Origin: Ipomoea triloba
Taxonomy: Eukaryota > Streptophyta > Magnoliopsida > Solanales > Convolvulaceae
Assembly: GCF_003576645.1 (NCBI RefSeq)
Contig: NC_044930.1
Coordinates: 2,894,415 to 2,958,414, forward strand
Direction of reading: 5' to 3'
Length of the DNA stretch: 64,000 bases
Numbering within the stretch: the stretch's first letter is position 1; each line of letters opens with the position of its first letter. Under the pieces are notes generated by a model, which had not been told where the DNA came from, did no database searches, and saw only the letters and a list, made by a program, of their open reading frames with translations. Both the position numbers and the translations under genes were made by a program. Shown piece after piece: positions 1 to 14,589 of this stretch.

Positions 1-31
1 TGTATGGTAACTGTAAGTTAGCCCCCCTAAC

Positions 32-3000
32 CTTCATCATGTCATTTAAAATGAGGTGAGACAGAACCAATACAGCATTCTTCCTGACAGAAACTGATGG
101 ATCTCTTAGACGTGCATACATGTGCTCAGTCCATGGCTCTAATAAGTTAGGAAAACGAACTGCCAAATCTCCAAGGGCAACTGTGCAATTTGATCGAACA
201 ATCTCTGATGGGGCATTCTCCACAACAGTGAAGAGAAGTTGGAGATTTGCATCACTGTATAGAATCATGAATTCAGACTATTTTGCTATAACCACCAAGA
301 TAAAAGCATAGAGACAGAGAGCCAACTAACCAGAAGTCAGCATCAATTATCATAAATCGACATAATGATAGCATTCCGGATGCTTGTAGTTCAGGATACT
401 GAAAGATTGAGAAGCCAAATCAGTATATGTAAAAGATTTTGTATCCAAAAACTATTAAAACATGAATAAACCATCAGTCCATAAGACATTCTTCAAATAG
501 AGTATAGACATTGAACTTTAGACTTTTGGATGCAATAACTATGCTTATACAAATTAAGTCCATTTTATTACTGATTTTTTGCATAGTATCTCAAAGATTT
601 GCAAACTCATGCAAAAACAATGCAATTACCTTTTGCATCAAAGCATAGTTCCTACATAATTTTGAAAGAAAAGGTGCACAATGCCCAATCAAGTTTTTCC
701 CAGCAGAGCCACCAGAAACAATTTCTTTTTCTGCTTTATCAGAGAGTGAATCCAGTAAAGCATCTTCAGAAGCTGCCACACCTAGCTCAGCATTGATACC
801 TTTATCCTACAATTTGTCAGTAGAAAAAATTCAGTATAACAAATTATCTAAATTCAAACAAACTGTGCAGTTCCTCACAAAATAGTTACTCCACATAGTG
901 CAAGTGTGAAATGCTGATCACCTTCTGAGCATCAGGAGTGGTATTATTAGCATCAGCATTCTGTTCAGAAACAATTCTCTCTCTCTTTGCTTTCTCTTTC
1001 TGAATCTTCCGAACTCGTGATTCAATGTAAACCAATTGGTTCATAGCTACATGGCTTACAATAAATAGATATCTACTAAGTTTTGTAACATTAACTGAGG
1101 CAAGCATATTAGTGCTTCCATTCTCTATATCATTTTGTATCTCATCTCCCCCACAACAATCAAATACAGAACTAAGAGATCTTCTCACCAGGTTAACAGC
1201 TACATTTTCAGGAGAGGGGTGAATAGTATATATAGTAGCTATTGCTTTATCAGCAGTTGCATACCATATACTTTCAGAAAGCCAATTTCCTGTAACTAAA
1301 CTTTCTAAAATACTAAATACTCGACTTCCATTAGCAGACAACAATTTTTTCCTATCTTCTTCAGACAGCCTTTGCAATGCAGTGCATGCTGTCCTTGCAA
1401 GTAAGGGTTCAACCTTTGCCCAGCGACCAAACCCAATGTCAATAATATCTGGAAGGTGAGAGCTAAAAACCATAGTTGACCTTTTTGCTGCCATGCACAA
1501 GACAGATAATGCACCGCGACTCTGTTCGGCTGTTGTTCCACTGAAATTGAAACAAAAGAAATCCCACAGTGCTGATAACTGCAAGACAGATAAAATATTT
1601 CAAAGTCTTTCCTCAAAGATTTCAGCAAAAGAGGAAAATCAGAGATGTCTATCCAAATTGCTACAAGAATTAGTTACAGATGTGTTCAGGGAGGTATAAG
1701 TTATGCAGATCGATCAATTCTTTACAGAAATCCTTCAACATATAGGAGATATTTAATTATTTTACAACAATCATATTCAATGCAGTATCTTCAAAAATCT
1801 TTCAGAATTCAGACAGACATACTTGAACAAGGATTATCATATTTCTAGGCATCATTTACTTTCTTCATCAGGGTCAACAACTACAAGTCTACAACCAACT
1901 ACTTTTTCAATTGTTCAGGAAAAATGAAAATACCCTATATCTGCATAAGGAGCCTATTAGAAATAGTTTATATAGTTGTTACTACGATAAAATATTTGTT
2001 TTTGTTTTTTGTTACATCAAAATAATAAATAAATAAATAAATGTCAAATATATAATTCAAGCATACCATAATAGAAGTTATATCGCCTTTGGATACCAAG
2101 GCTCCAATTATGAGCTCAAGGGCTGCAAGATCTCCAATGTTTGAATCTACAGCAAGACTCAGGAGGTTCTTTGCAGTTTCTATGGGATTCTTCTGTATGT
2201 AAATCGTTATGAAAGCATTCTCAACAGCTTCATAAATTGCTTTGTCCTGTGAAAATACCTGCACAATGCCATATTTGGCCCAGAATTTGGTCAGAAGAGC
2301 ATTAAGGTTAGGCAGGGAGGCCTAATCCCTCTGGGTAGCACTAAACCCTTATTAGAGGGGACCACTCCCAATGGATATTCAGAGGGGACCCCTCCAGGCT
2401 GAGATTCGGAGTCCACCCTAATTGCAATAAAAACAAGAAAGATCTTCACTCTAATGATGCTAATCAGCAATTACCAGTGGCAACATCTTGCGTAGGCATG
2501 CTTCTGAGCCATCAATCTTAAACTGCCTGCACCTCATTAACAAAAGAATTGTGTTCTCCACATCTGTGGCAGAAGATGAAGCCATTAATTGGACAAGAGT
2601 TTGCATTGTAGCAGAAATACACTTGGAAAATTTAAGCCCTGCTTCTAATGATGCAACCAAAGTCCTTGTTTGCTCCAAGTTGCCAACATCTGGCACAGAA
2701 ATATCCTCCTGCGGGATAGGATCTTGCATCTGAGACAAGCAACTATCAGTTAAGCTATCGTTCAGTTCCTTGGACATCCTTTCAGCACCTTCCTCATGTA
2801 TCTCACCATCCCCATTGCATTCCTCATTGTCAGAAGGTAACCCATTTAAAACAGTATCTGATTGAGCCATCGGTCCAAGCTCATTCAATTTCTTATTATA
2901 TTGTTCTAAAGTGGCTTCGAAAGAGGATGTTCGAAGTTGTGGACCAAAAGGGTTATGCTGCAGCATTATGATAAGCAAATTAAGTGCAGATTTGCGGACA

Positions 3001-4852
3001 ATTGCACTCTTATCCTCTAACCTTCCAGCAGCTAGAGCTGCGACCTCATTCCACATACCAATTGAAACAGAATGTTCTTCGCATAGTTCAGCCCAAACTT
3101 GAAGAACCCGACTCCTAGTATAGGCCGAGACATCCCTACAACGTTCCAACAAGATCTCCAGCATTGCCTGTTTTGTTCGAAGACGAATAGATTTTGAACT
3201 CACTTCACCTTCAGCATCATTAAAAGCCTTAGCAACCAATTTCCCCAACACACCAACAAGAGCATTTCTTATCTTATATGACTCCCCACCGAAGTGTGGG
3301 ATTAACAAGCCCACATTAGTTGAAACTAACTTAGGCAATTGATCAGCTAGCTCTACAAGAAACCTTCCTATATTTTCAGCCCCAACAGTATCTTTCACAT
3401 AATCTTTTGGGTTTGTCCTTCCAATCTCTCTAATAAGAGAAATGGCAAGGCTTCCATCTCCATACTTCTTTTCAGCCCCAGCAACAGCATCAGCCAAGTG
3501 AGAAACAGTATAGTCATATTTGTGAATTAAATGGAGAATTGAAGCACATGCCTGTGCTGCAAAATGGAACTTAGTTGCACATGTTGCAATTATCCTGCTC
3601 AAGGCACCTTTTGTGTCTGAATCCTTTAACAGTGTAGCCTTCTCATACATGGAGAAAGTATTCCTGCAGAGATTCACATAACCATTTTATCACTGTCTAC
3701 CTATACACAGCTACAGCAAATTACCTTTTTAAAGAAAAAAAGATTCTATGACTTACTTCAATATGAAAGACAAGTAATTTTCATCAGGGTCTGAAGATCC
3801 AAAGAGCAATGAGAGGTTGATCTCTAATGAATTAGCAATCAAAATCAGTATCCTTGCTCTTTGGGGCTCCCAATTCCATGAGCTTGCGAGTTGCTTCTTC
3901 CGACCACTAGCCATCACCTAAAATCATCATCCACCATATCCACCAATCACTTAAAATTCCAACTTCTATTACAGGAGAAAAGAAAAACACTAGTACATGC
4001 AAACATCAGTGCCAACGACCACCCATGCCATGGTACGATCAAAATACAGATACAGCATTAAGAATAAAAATTGGAATGACGCATCTTCCTTGAATTTTTA
4101 ATTGCAAAACTAGACATTGATGTATGAATCAATTACTGACAGCAAACAATGACCAGTTCATCAGCAAAGAAAACTAAGGAAATTCCTCAAATTTTCAAAC
4201 TGTGCAGTGTGCATACTAATATAGAGGCGCAAATAAATAAATAAATGCTGGGGGCACGAAATTTACTTTTGTATTGTTGTTTGAACTTGTACTAAACTCC
4301 TCAATGAGCACAATATGAATGAGGAAGAAAGTGTAAATCTTGAAAGCATTCCGATGTGAGGCCAAGCGATCACTAACTGAACTATCACAGCCATCGCTTT
4401 CCTCACTATCATCATCACTGCGATTATCATCTCGGTTCTGAGAAGCCCTTGAAAACAATTCCACATTCGGGAGCAAAACACTGAGGTTAGACCTAAGAGA
4501 CTCCACCAAATTGAGCTTACACGGGGGAGGCAAACTTGCGAAAGCCTTCACGAGCGAGTACACGCGGTCAAACACATCCTGCTCTTCGATGCAGAATAGC
4601 TCTTTATCCGTTAGGTCAAAGGAAACACCTATTCGAATGCAGAGAAAATGGAGGGAAATTTGAACGCAATTAGGAGCTGATGAGTATCTGGAGGAAAGGA
4701 GAGGGCCGGAACTGACCTTTCACGAACTCTTCCAGTTCAGAAGGGCGAAGAGACGGCACCGAGGTGGGATTTTGGACAGTGAGACGGCCGCCGTCGGCGT
4801 CTTCCTCCTCCAGAGATTGGAGATTTGGAGGGAAAATGAAAGGTGGAGCCAT
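32..4852 (-). CDS. CAP-D2: Condensin complex subunit 1 (CAP-D2), 5' three quarters of the coding region
   Basis: HEAT-repeat subunit of condensin I, which compacts and resolves chromosomes in mitosis and meiosis. Eight coding exons (reverse strand): 4852-4717, 4628-4267, 3917-3757, 3663-2475, 2258-2067, 1578-922, 806-630 and 277-32. All junctions are GT-AG and the frame stays open for 3120 nt (1040 residues). The plant family is about 1,400 residues, so the C-terminal quarter lies left of the window. The start is the ATG at 4852, giving MAPPFIFPPNLQSLEEE, as in plant CAP-D2. The last visible exon carries the family hallmark: IVRSN, then GDLAVRFPNLLEPWT, then YARLRD. An acidic, Ser/Asp-rich linker follows residue about 90. 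No frameshift or internal stop is seen. Identification is firm from the N-terminus and the HEAT core; the exon ends are my reading of splice consensus and frame. Confidence 0.95.
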
Positions 4853-5120
4853 TCCCGAGAGAGAGAAGCAGAGTGAATTCTAGAGAGAGAAACAGAATCG
4901 GTTTCTCCGGCACCGGCGCTGAAATTCAAAGCTTTTTGGGTGAATGGAGATGGAGAATCAGCATCTTCTGAAAGAGAGTTTGAAATGAAAAAGAAGAAAA
5001 CCAAGAGCGGGAAACCGGGTATTGGGCCCGAGTCTAGTGGGCTTGGAACAAGCATCGGATTTTGCCCATATAGTTTAGCCCAGCCCTATCAGTGGTCTTG
5101 GGAATGTATGGTGGCCCATT
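4853..5120 (-). promoter_or_regulatory. CAP-D2 5' leader and promoter with E2F-type and site II motifs
   Basis: Upstream of the CAP-D2 start there is an E2F-type site at 5007-5014 (GCGGGAAA, i.e. TTTCCCGC on the gene strand). It is followed by four TGGGCY site II motifs: 5023-5028, 5038-5043, 5077-5082 and 5113-5118. E2F sites mark S-phase genes and site II motifs bind TCP factors in proliferating cells. This fits a condensin gene. No clear TATA box is seen. The transcription start is not determined. Confidence 0.55.
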
Positions 5121-6078
5121 TGATGTCTCTAGGCAAATATATAATTTATATACTGAATATTCACAATTTACATATTAAATGTTCGCAATTCAAATTGTGA
5201 AGGGTTCATGATATAACTATGTCTCTGCTTAATTTTCTCTCTTACTCTCTTAGACTGCAAATTATATCGTGAACCCTAGTTCAAAACGATATCACTTTAT
5301 GTTATGTTGTTAATGGCGACAATCAATGCATTATGTTTAATAACATTTATTTTGTATTATTCTCATAATATTTGTTCCATATGTTCATAAACATGAGTCA
5401 ACATAATGTAAGTGGGATGTCAGGAGCCAACTAGGAACCCTTCAAATTGGACAAATAAATTGACGGGTTGTTGGCGGGATCTCGAGAACCCATTAGGTGA
5501 AGCATAATGTTTCAAAAATAATTAACGGGTTATTCACAGTATATCAACGGGCTGTTGCATATTTCGTTTGCGTCATATGATTTAATTTGACAATAATACC
5601 CTTACATTTAACACCATTTGGCAGAAATCATAACTGATGACTATTTGCAATAAAAATAAAAGTCAATATATCTGTTTTGGTCGAATTGAAAGTCTATGAT
5701 TATAATAAGTTATCTTATACTAAGAAAAAAAAAAATGCATGCAGAACATTACTAACTCTCCTGCATTAAATCCCTTATCTAACAACTACCAAAGCTTTAC
5801 AATAGTCAGACTGATCTTTCAGCTACAATGACAACTTTTCAGCCCCTATTAGATCAGCAAGACAAAATTGGATGAACTTCTTTCATCATATAATATGTGT
5901 ACAGATCAGTCATATAGTCACAAATCTTTTTTTTTTCTCTACATTTCTCAGGACCTTTGTACCATCCACCTATGTAACTAAAACAAGTAGGAAAAAGAAA
6001 AAAGAAAAAAGGGTAAAGGTTATGACTTATCAGAATCAAATTCAGACTGAAAAAGGAACAAAGAAAGAGCACAGGTGG
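5121..6078. other. Intergenic region and 3' flank of the response regulator
   Basis: AT-rich DNA with no supported gene. The part next to 6078 (about 5850-6078) must include the 3' UTR of the reverse-strand response regulator, with a purine-rich run near 5990-6010. The motif ACGGGTT or a close variant recurs at about 5463, 5524 and 5549, meaning unknown. Confidence 0.5.
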
Positions 6079-7783
<1,705 letters not shown>

Positions 7784-8400
7784 TTCTCCAAATTCTTCTT
7801 CAATCCCCAGAACCCAAACAGAGCTTTAAAAGCTAGAATAACCAAGAATAACAGGAAACCAAAAAAGGGAAAGATGGAAAAAAAGGTGCCTTCCTTCTTT
7901 CTTGGGGTATATATATATGAGTTCTTAATTTCCCCTTCTTTTTCTATTTATTTTTCCCCCCTACTTTATAATGAGATGAGAAGAAGAGGGTAAATAATGG
8001 AGAAGAAACTTTGTATTGAGAACCAAGACCCACCAAAATCCACAAACCCACAAAGCAAGATCTGACCAGATTTCTTGCCAAGATATCTCCACCCCGGTTT
8101 TCCAATCCTGGTTTTGAATTACAAGGCAAACCAATGGGAAAGAGACAATAAAAGAATATGTTTATACAAAGTTAACTAAAAGATTGCATATCCAGAAAGA
8201 ACATGGGGCTGGTAAGAAGTATAGTATAGAATATTGCTTTCAAGGTTGGGCTTTCATGTATATATGCTATGAAGAAAACTAGCAAGTTTACTCATATGGG
8301 GTTTTTGTCTTGGGAAGGCTTGGGGAAGAATTTGAGACAAGGTTAAAGCATATATATATAAAAGCTGTTTTTTATGTTATGTAGTAGTACTGTTAGTTGG
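7784..8400 (-). promoter_or_regulatory. 5' leader and probable promoter of the response regulator
   Basis: A run TATATATATAT at 7908-7918 sits about 125 bp upstream of the start codon and is the likely TATA box, giving a leader of about 90-100 nt. The rest is AT-rich with no further motif I would defend. Confidence 0.4.
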
Positions 8401-9990
8401 AGCTTCTCTATTGTTGCATGGTGTGGTAATTCAAATATTTGTTTAAAAAGGAGAGAAAATTAATGGACTTAACTTTATAGTAATTTTTTGGACCATGACA
8501 TCAATACGTCACAAAGTAAATAGAAATTTTTTTAATAACTATTTATATAATTATTTACGTGTGTTTATTATATATATGTCAATGTTAAAATATAACTTGG
8601 TTGATGTAGAGGCTAAATGACCGTGTCTGTAGAGTCACTGCAGAGATAAATCATAAGTCGTGTAATTAGCTCATCGGTAAAACCTTAGTCTCCATGCTTG
8701 CACAAGAGATCCAATACACACTCACCATCATCTTGAGCCTCCCTGGCCTCCCACTACTGCCTTCAGACAACGAACCAATACGTTAAGCCTCAAGGGCGTT
8801 TATAACATTATTTTATTATGAAATATTGTTGGCTTGTCACTTTTAGTGATTTCCTTCGAAAAGATGGAAATGCCTTTGAATTAATCAAATTTTCAATGAG
8901 AAACAATTAGGCTAAGAGTTTAGTAGTAAAAAAAAACAATCAAAAAGACAAAAATACCCCTAAATTAAAGCGGTAAATTCACAACCCTCCTATAACTAAA
9001 AACAATATTAATTCACATAAATATAACATTTGTGGTATCATGTGATGTAATTAGATACACGTACGAATTGAAGTATTTAGTAATTTGTATACATGTTGTA
9101 TGTATTATATTGATTATTTAGTTGAAAAAAAGAATAAAAATATAGTAGTAGGGTTGGATTGGTCCACCAAAATCCTGCCAAGAGATACAAGTGATGTGAG
9201 CAGTGCGGTCGATTTATGGTGGTGCCAAATCATGTGCGCTTACCATGTCTTGCTTCGGGTGGGGGAGAAAGGGGAAGAGACCCAATTTTCTTATGATTTT
9301 CTTTTCAAGATTTGCTTCCCATGGCCATCCAATATGTTATGCCCATCCTCATCATCTCTCTACATATTGCCTATTCCTCATGTCTTGTTTATTCATGCCT
9401 CTTTTTATTTCCTAACAATATAATGGCCCACTCTTTAATTTTGTTTACTAATGCGCACAACTTATTTTCCTACTTATCACATTATTTGAGACAGGTTGAA
9501 TGCTGGACTTGATCATTGGAGACTTTACCGACCTCCGCCCAAAATCCTCCAGCTATTGGGTACTAAACTTTGTCATTTACTAACAAATTAAAATCCATAT
9601 GTGCAAATCAAAATCAACCATCAATGGGTTGGTCTTAAAACAAAAATAAATAAATAAATAAATAAATAACGGTACGAGATTTTTAATATAATTATATCAA
9701 ACGTTATAACTTCTTTAATAAATTAGATTGTGTATGTGTAATTAATTGACTTTATAATACGTTATAATCATAAAAATTAATTCAAATGATGTAGGGTTTG
9801 ATTCAAAAATTTTGATTCATGTATATATGTACCATTGTCCATTAGGCATCATCATGATTTGGACCAAACTGTATTTGAAAGAACTGAAGCTATATGGATT
9901 GTCTTGATTTCATTTGAGAATGGAACCTAGACGATCGAAGTCAAGTTATCAAGATTAAAATCATCGTTTCTTATTAAAAATAAAATATAA
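8400..9990. other. Intergenic, no gene recognised; possible SINE at about 8660-8830
   Basis: At about 8668 the plus strand has an A-box-like TAGCTCATCGG, and 50 nt later a degenerate B-box-like GATCCAATAC, suggesting an old tRNA-derived SINE. No target duplication was found. The rest, including 9085-9530, has only short reading frames without recognisable domains. Confidence 0.3.
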
Positions 9991-9993
9991 AAA

Positions 9994-10064
9994 CCTTTTT
10001 TTTTAATACTACTAACTATATTACAATGCAGTATTTGATGCTACTAGACCACAAGTTCCTTAGG
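9994..10064 (-). mobile_element. Internally deleted SINE copy (same family as 23013-23179)
   Basis: The T-run and TACTAC / TTACAATG-AGT tail of the family are joined directly to the head segment (ACCACAAG...CTTAGG). About 110 bp of the middle is missing. Flanks carry a similar A-rich sequence, AAATATAAAAA on the left and AAATATATAAAAAT on the right, an imperfect target duplication. Orientation reverse. Confidence 0.6.
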
Positions 10065-11028
10065 AAATATATAAAAATCTTAATTGAATCAAAAATTCAT
10101 GAGCCACAACTCTCTCTGGTCATCGTCATTAATATCCGGGCTGCAATTCAATCTCATGATTCTCATCTTATGCATATATTTTTTTAGCATGTTTATTTGA
10201 ACTACTAGTCTACTAACAATGCAACATAACATAATATAAACTAATTGATTAATTATAAGGTCAATTAGGTTAAATACAATTCGCACATAATTCATGAGGT
10301 GTGGATAAGATGGCACAAGTCTCTTCTAGCTTAACTAAAACTTTTGAATTCGAGATTTAAGAGTACTTTCGTACATAACTATATAATAAACAAGTTGGTC
10401 TTATAAGATTAAATTGCTCGATTTTTTAGAGTTAATGAAACATTTTATACAATAGAAAAAAATGAGAAATATTAAATACAACTGATTTAATTAGATAATA
10501 AAATGAATTAAAGTGTAAAACGGAATTATGGTTTCTAGAATCATAATCTTAGGTCAACATGAACATAATTAGATGATGAATACTAGGATTTATCGCTTTT
10601 AATTTGATTCAATTTCTCGTACTAAAATACACGCTTGTTGACCCACTCATAGGAAATTTTGCTCACATTTAATTGACTATCGCATCCGGATAAAATATTC
10701 CATTACTTTTAAAGAGCGTTTAATTCAAGAAACGTTTTAAAGTTATATATAAAGCTATGCAATAAATAGAGAAATATACTATTCACACTCCCAATTTATA
10801 CTCTCAATTGCTGCTCTCTCACAAAATTTTGGTGTTGACATTTTCATTAAGATCCACAGGATGAAGATAACTAATCATCAATTGTCACATCGGAGAGTAA
10901 AAGTGAAGGAATAGAAATAGAAAATACATGTAATAGAACTCAAAATCATTGCCTTAGAAGTGATTTCGCCACAACTAGTGCAACTTATTGATATTGTGTA
11001 ACCTCACAGGATTAACAAAAAAGCTTAA
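10065..11028. other. Intergenic, nothing recognised
   Basis: AT-rich DNA with stop codons in all frames. I see no gene, repeat boundary or RNA gene. Confidence 0.5.
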
Positions 11029-11345
11029 GGGTGCAAATGAGTTGAGACAAGCTCGAACTTAGCATGACTCAAGTTTAAGCTCGAAATAGTAACAATAACT
11101 CAAGTTTGTGTACTGTTGAACTTTAATCGAGTTTAAAAATTTAGGCACAAGTTTGCCTCATCAGTTTTTATAAAACTCGAGTTAAATTCAATTGCTTCGA
11201 ATTGATGAGCTTGAGTTCAAACTATATATATAGTTTGATGAGTCACAAGTCAAAAAATTTAAAAGTTTAACTCAATTCGATTACTTAATTAGCCAACTTG
11301 AACTCAGTTCAATTTCAAATTTAAATAAATTCAAACCAAGCTTTG
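11029..11345. mobile_element. Decayed relic of a hAT-type miniature element
   Basis: The left end (AAGGGTGCAAATGAGTTGAG) resembles the terminus of the intact element at 28947. It is followed by repeated GCTCGAA / CTCAAGTTT / GAGCTTGAG motifs like that element's subterminal repeats. No matching right terminus was found, so it is a truncated or heavily mutated copy. Confidence 0.35.
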
Positions 11346-11924
11346 ACTAGCTAACAAAAAAAAGAAGGAATATATGTGATTTTATCCATGTAATTAATCA
11401 AATATACTGACATTATATTATCTTGACCGGTCAACATAAATCAACTAATGAGAGAAACGGTGAGTAAATTGGTGCATAGACCATATGATACAGTTAGTAA
11501 AAGGAATTAAAATAAATAAATAAATTTGTAGGTGTGTAGCAAAATATTTTAGCAAAGAAAAACACAAAGCAAGCGGCTCCCACAAAAGATTTGATGTTAC
11601 AAATGATATCACGCTAACTGTGGAGATTAGCCTTCCAAAATTCAACGTTTGCAAACTTTAAGAAACTAAAAAACAACATATATAAAGATGATCTATGTAG
11701 GGGGGATTGACCAAATTAAAGACCCTTTCTTTTTCTTTTTGTATGTTTTGGATTGATTTCTCAAGAAAATCTCACATTTTTCTACTCTTTAGATTTGATT
11801 TTGATATTTGGCTTACCAAAAAGACGAAAAGTTCAAAACAATGATGTTGGCTAATAGTATTAAGAGATAAGCTTTTGCTGTTTTGTGTGATTTTTGACAA
11901 TATTTTGTTCGACCCTTTTCTTGT

Positions 11925-12371
11925 TCACAATAATATTATACGAGTGGTGGAGCATATCCATAAAGAATAGAATAAGGTTGTTGATTGTCTTATCCGTATA
12001 GCGCAACAATATGCTCAAGTTTATAAGTGTTTTACTGTCGATTATTACTCTTTAATATATCCTCTTAGGCTATACCATGAATGTTTCTCGCATGAGGGTG
12101 GCTATTGTCCACTTAACCTTTTTTTTTTTTTTTTTTTTTTNTTTTTTTTTTTTTTTTTTTTTTGAGTTATACCTTCCTTCCTTCGGATTAAAAACTAATA
12201 CTCTATATTATTATACCAAAGGTGGAATATATCTATAAAGAATAGAATAAGGTTATGTTGTCGATTGCCTTAGTTTGTTAGTATAGTTCAACCCCTTCCA
12301 ATTTGGGTTTAAAAGTAATAATGTATTACTATACCATAGGTGAAACATATCTATAAGGAGGGAGTAGATTG
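11925..12371. repeat. Degenerate direct repeats around a long T tract
   Basis: A segment of about 70 bp containing AAAGAATAGAATAAGGTT occurs near 11960-12000 and again near 12235-12275. A weaker third copy lies near 12325-12371. A homopolymer T tract at 12119-12163 lies between them and contains one undetermined base at 12141, so the tract length is unreliable. Confidence 0.5.
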
Positions 12372-12982
12372 GGCTCAACTAAGATGATGTTGCCAAGAAT
12401 TGTGCCCAAACTCGTGATGTACAAATATCATGCACCACTCACGTGTCTACCATTTCAGGACTTCAACATATCTTTGTAAACAATACCACGAGTGTTACTC
12501 GGATGAGTACTGAAGAATGAGTAGAGTAGGGTGGTTGCTCTATGTATTTTGCATTTTTTTTTTGTTATACTTGATTTAAAATAATAATAATATTATTATT
12601 ATATTGTACCCTCCTTGTCACATTAAATTAAAGTACTTTTATTAAAAGTTTATAAATTAACAACGTGTTTGTCTTGTTAATAAATAATGATATGATCTTG
12701 AATAGGATGAATCCCTTGATCCTTTGACTATCATACTTAATGATTTGAATCTTTCTGGTTGCAATTTTGTGTGAACATTTTTTTTACTTTTTTATTTAGG
12801 ATATTGAAAATAGAGAGTTTGCTTTATGATTTCTTTTATTTGGGGGGAGGGGGGATTAAAAACTTTAAAAAAAAAAAAGACTAAATGATTTTTAAATTCA
12901 AATAAGAAATAGAGAATAGTTTTTTGTTTTCCAATAATTCAAACCTAACTATAATTAGGTCATGCAATATAGTCCATCTTTG

Positions 12983-13384
12983 TAGAATTGTAGCGTTACG
13001 CTGTTAGTCCTCGTTTGGAAATATTTAAAAAAAAATTAAAAAATTTTACTAAACATACTCTTATTTTATAAGCTTTTGGCCAAAAAGTACATATTAATAA
13101 TTAAAATGTTAATAATTTTTTTTTTTGAATACTAATAACTCAGAATATCACATTTACTGAGACTCAAATTCATGACATCTCATTTGGGAGAGTCACTTCG
13201 TGCCATTATTTGTCATTGACACTTTTTTTTTGGGGGGGGGGGGGGGGGGGTGTTAATTCTTAGAAGAAGCCAAAAGTGAAATCATTAGATGGGATTTCAT
13301 TTCCTGAATTAAAGAATGGAATTTTTTTTTTATTTTATAGTTTTAAAACAAATAATGAAAAAAAAACGTAACGTTACAACTCTA
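12983..13384. repeat. Inverted-repeat-bounded segment, candidate miniature transposon
   Basis: The left end TAGAATTGTAGCGTTACG (12983-13000) and the reverse complement of 13367-13384 agree at 16 of 18 positions, bounding 402 bp. The interior is AT-rich with a G-run near 13233-13250 and a SINE-like insertion. No convincing target duplication was found, and the core GTAACGTTAC is itself palindromic, which weakens the case. Confidence 0.4.
13115..13210 (-). mobile_element. Diverged SINE copy, same family as 23013-23179
   Basis: On the reverse strand it runs from GGCACGAAGTGACTCTC through a B-box-like segment and GAGTCTCAGT to a poly-A end. This parallels the order of motifs in the copies at 23013 and 56244. 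No clear target duplication was found. Confidence 0.45.
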
Positions 13385-13385
13385 A

Positions 13386-13706
13386 GGGGGCGTTTGGTTC
13401 ACGGAATGTTAGATTAACTTAGGGAATGTTAGATTCCTGTGTTTGGTTTAAAATTGAAGTAGGTAAATAAGACAACGGAGATAAGATTAATTGATTAAAA
13501 TACCAAAAACTTGGTAATAAGATAAGGGATTGTGAGATTACCTAAGAAATCGGGGTGTATCTCACATTCCTTTCCAATAGCTAAAAACTTCATCGGGATG
13601 TTATGTTACATTCCCTGGGAATCTTACATAACTTGAACCAAACAGGGGAATCTTATATTCCCAAGCAAATATAACCTTAGTTATCTCATATAACTTGAAC
13701 CAAACT
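13386..13706. repeat. Possible miniature transposon (GGGGGCGTTTGGTTC end)
   Basis: It begins with GGGGGCGTTTGGTTC, a common plant miniature-element terminus. It contains two copies of AACTTGAACCAAAC at 13629 and 13690, the inverted counterpart of the left end. The exact right boundary and target duplication are not resolved. Confidence 0.35.
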
Positions 13707-14589
13707 TTCCAAAAAAAAAAATGGAAATGATGGAGCACGTTGATATTGTCCATAGACAATAAAGAAAGTATTCAAAATAATTTTAAAGAAAATAAAACTT
13801 TAAAAACTAAAATATGGTATATTACCAACTTTGCATCACAAGTTTGACTCCGAAACGTCAAACGAGGTGAGCTTTTGGTTGGTTCCTAGCAAAAAGATTC
13901 TTCGACACACCATAATGTTTGGTACAACCTATCACACTTAATCCACAAGATATTCCATTTTATCAAAATAACACTGTAATATTATCTTGCAAATCTCACT
14001 CTAGTGTAACAGAGATTTAATCGAGAGAGCGTTAACACAAATCAAACTCACCATAACATTTAAATATGATAATCATTCTATACCTACTCGACCAATTTTA
14101 TTATCATTTTCTCATTGAAATTTATTAAATCACACAATATACGATATTTAATTATAATAATAATAATAAATATCATATAACACATTATATTTATTAATGA
14201 TTTTATACATTATCACGATCGTGGCGAAGATCATGCAGTTTTCAGATGCACTGCCATAATCGTGCAAAGTCTTGTGCAACTTACTAAAGTATCCCCACAA
14301 AATCTCCCAATAAATCTTTCATATCACAAAGAAAGCAAAGATTAATTGAGAATATAATCCCTTAGTTACAATAGACACAAAATCTTCACGAAAATAGAAC
14401 AGATCTGATAGGAGTTGTGCAAAGTCATTATCATGTCCATGTACAAAAGTGCATGTATTTGAGCTCTTTAATTGATGAGGGATGGCACAAATTTCCATTT
14501 TCAGTACCAAGAATCGATAGGAATCAATAACCCTGCTTCAACTAAATGGCTTGTGGTCACTTCATCATGATCATAGACATGGCATGCTA

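Noticed and set aside
9085..9512. Overlapping reading frames of 66-112 codons
   Set aside because: No recognisable domain, no splice-compatible partners, and composition typical of AT-rich intergenic DNA with a C-rich patch.
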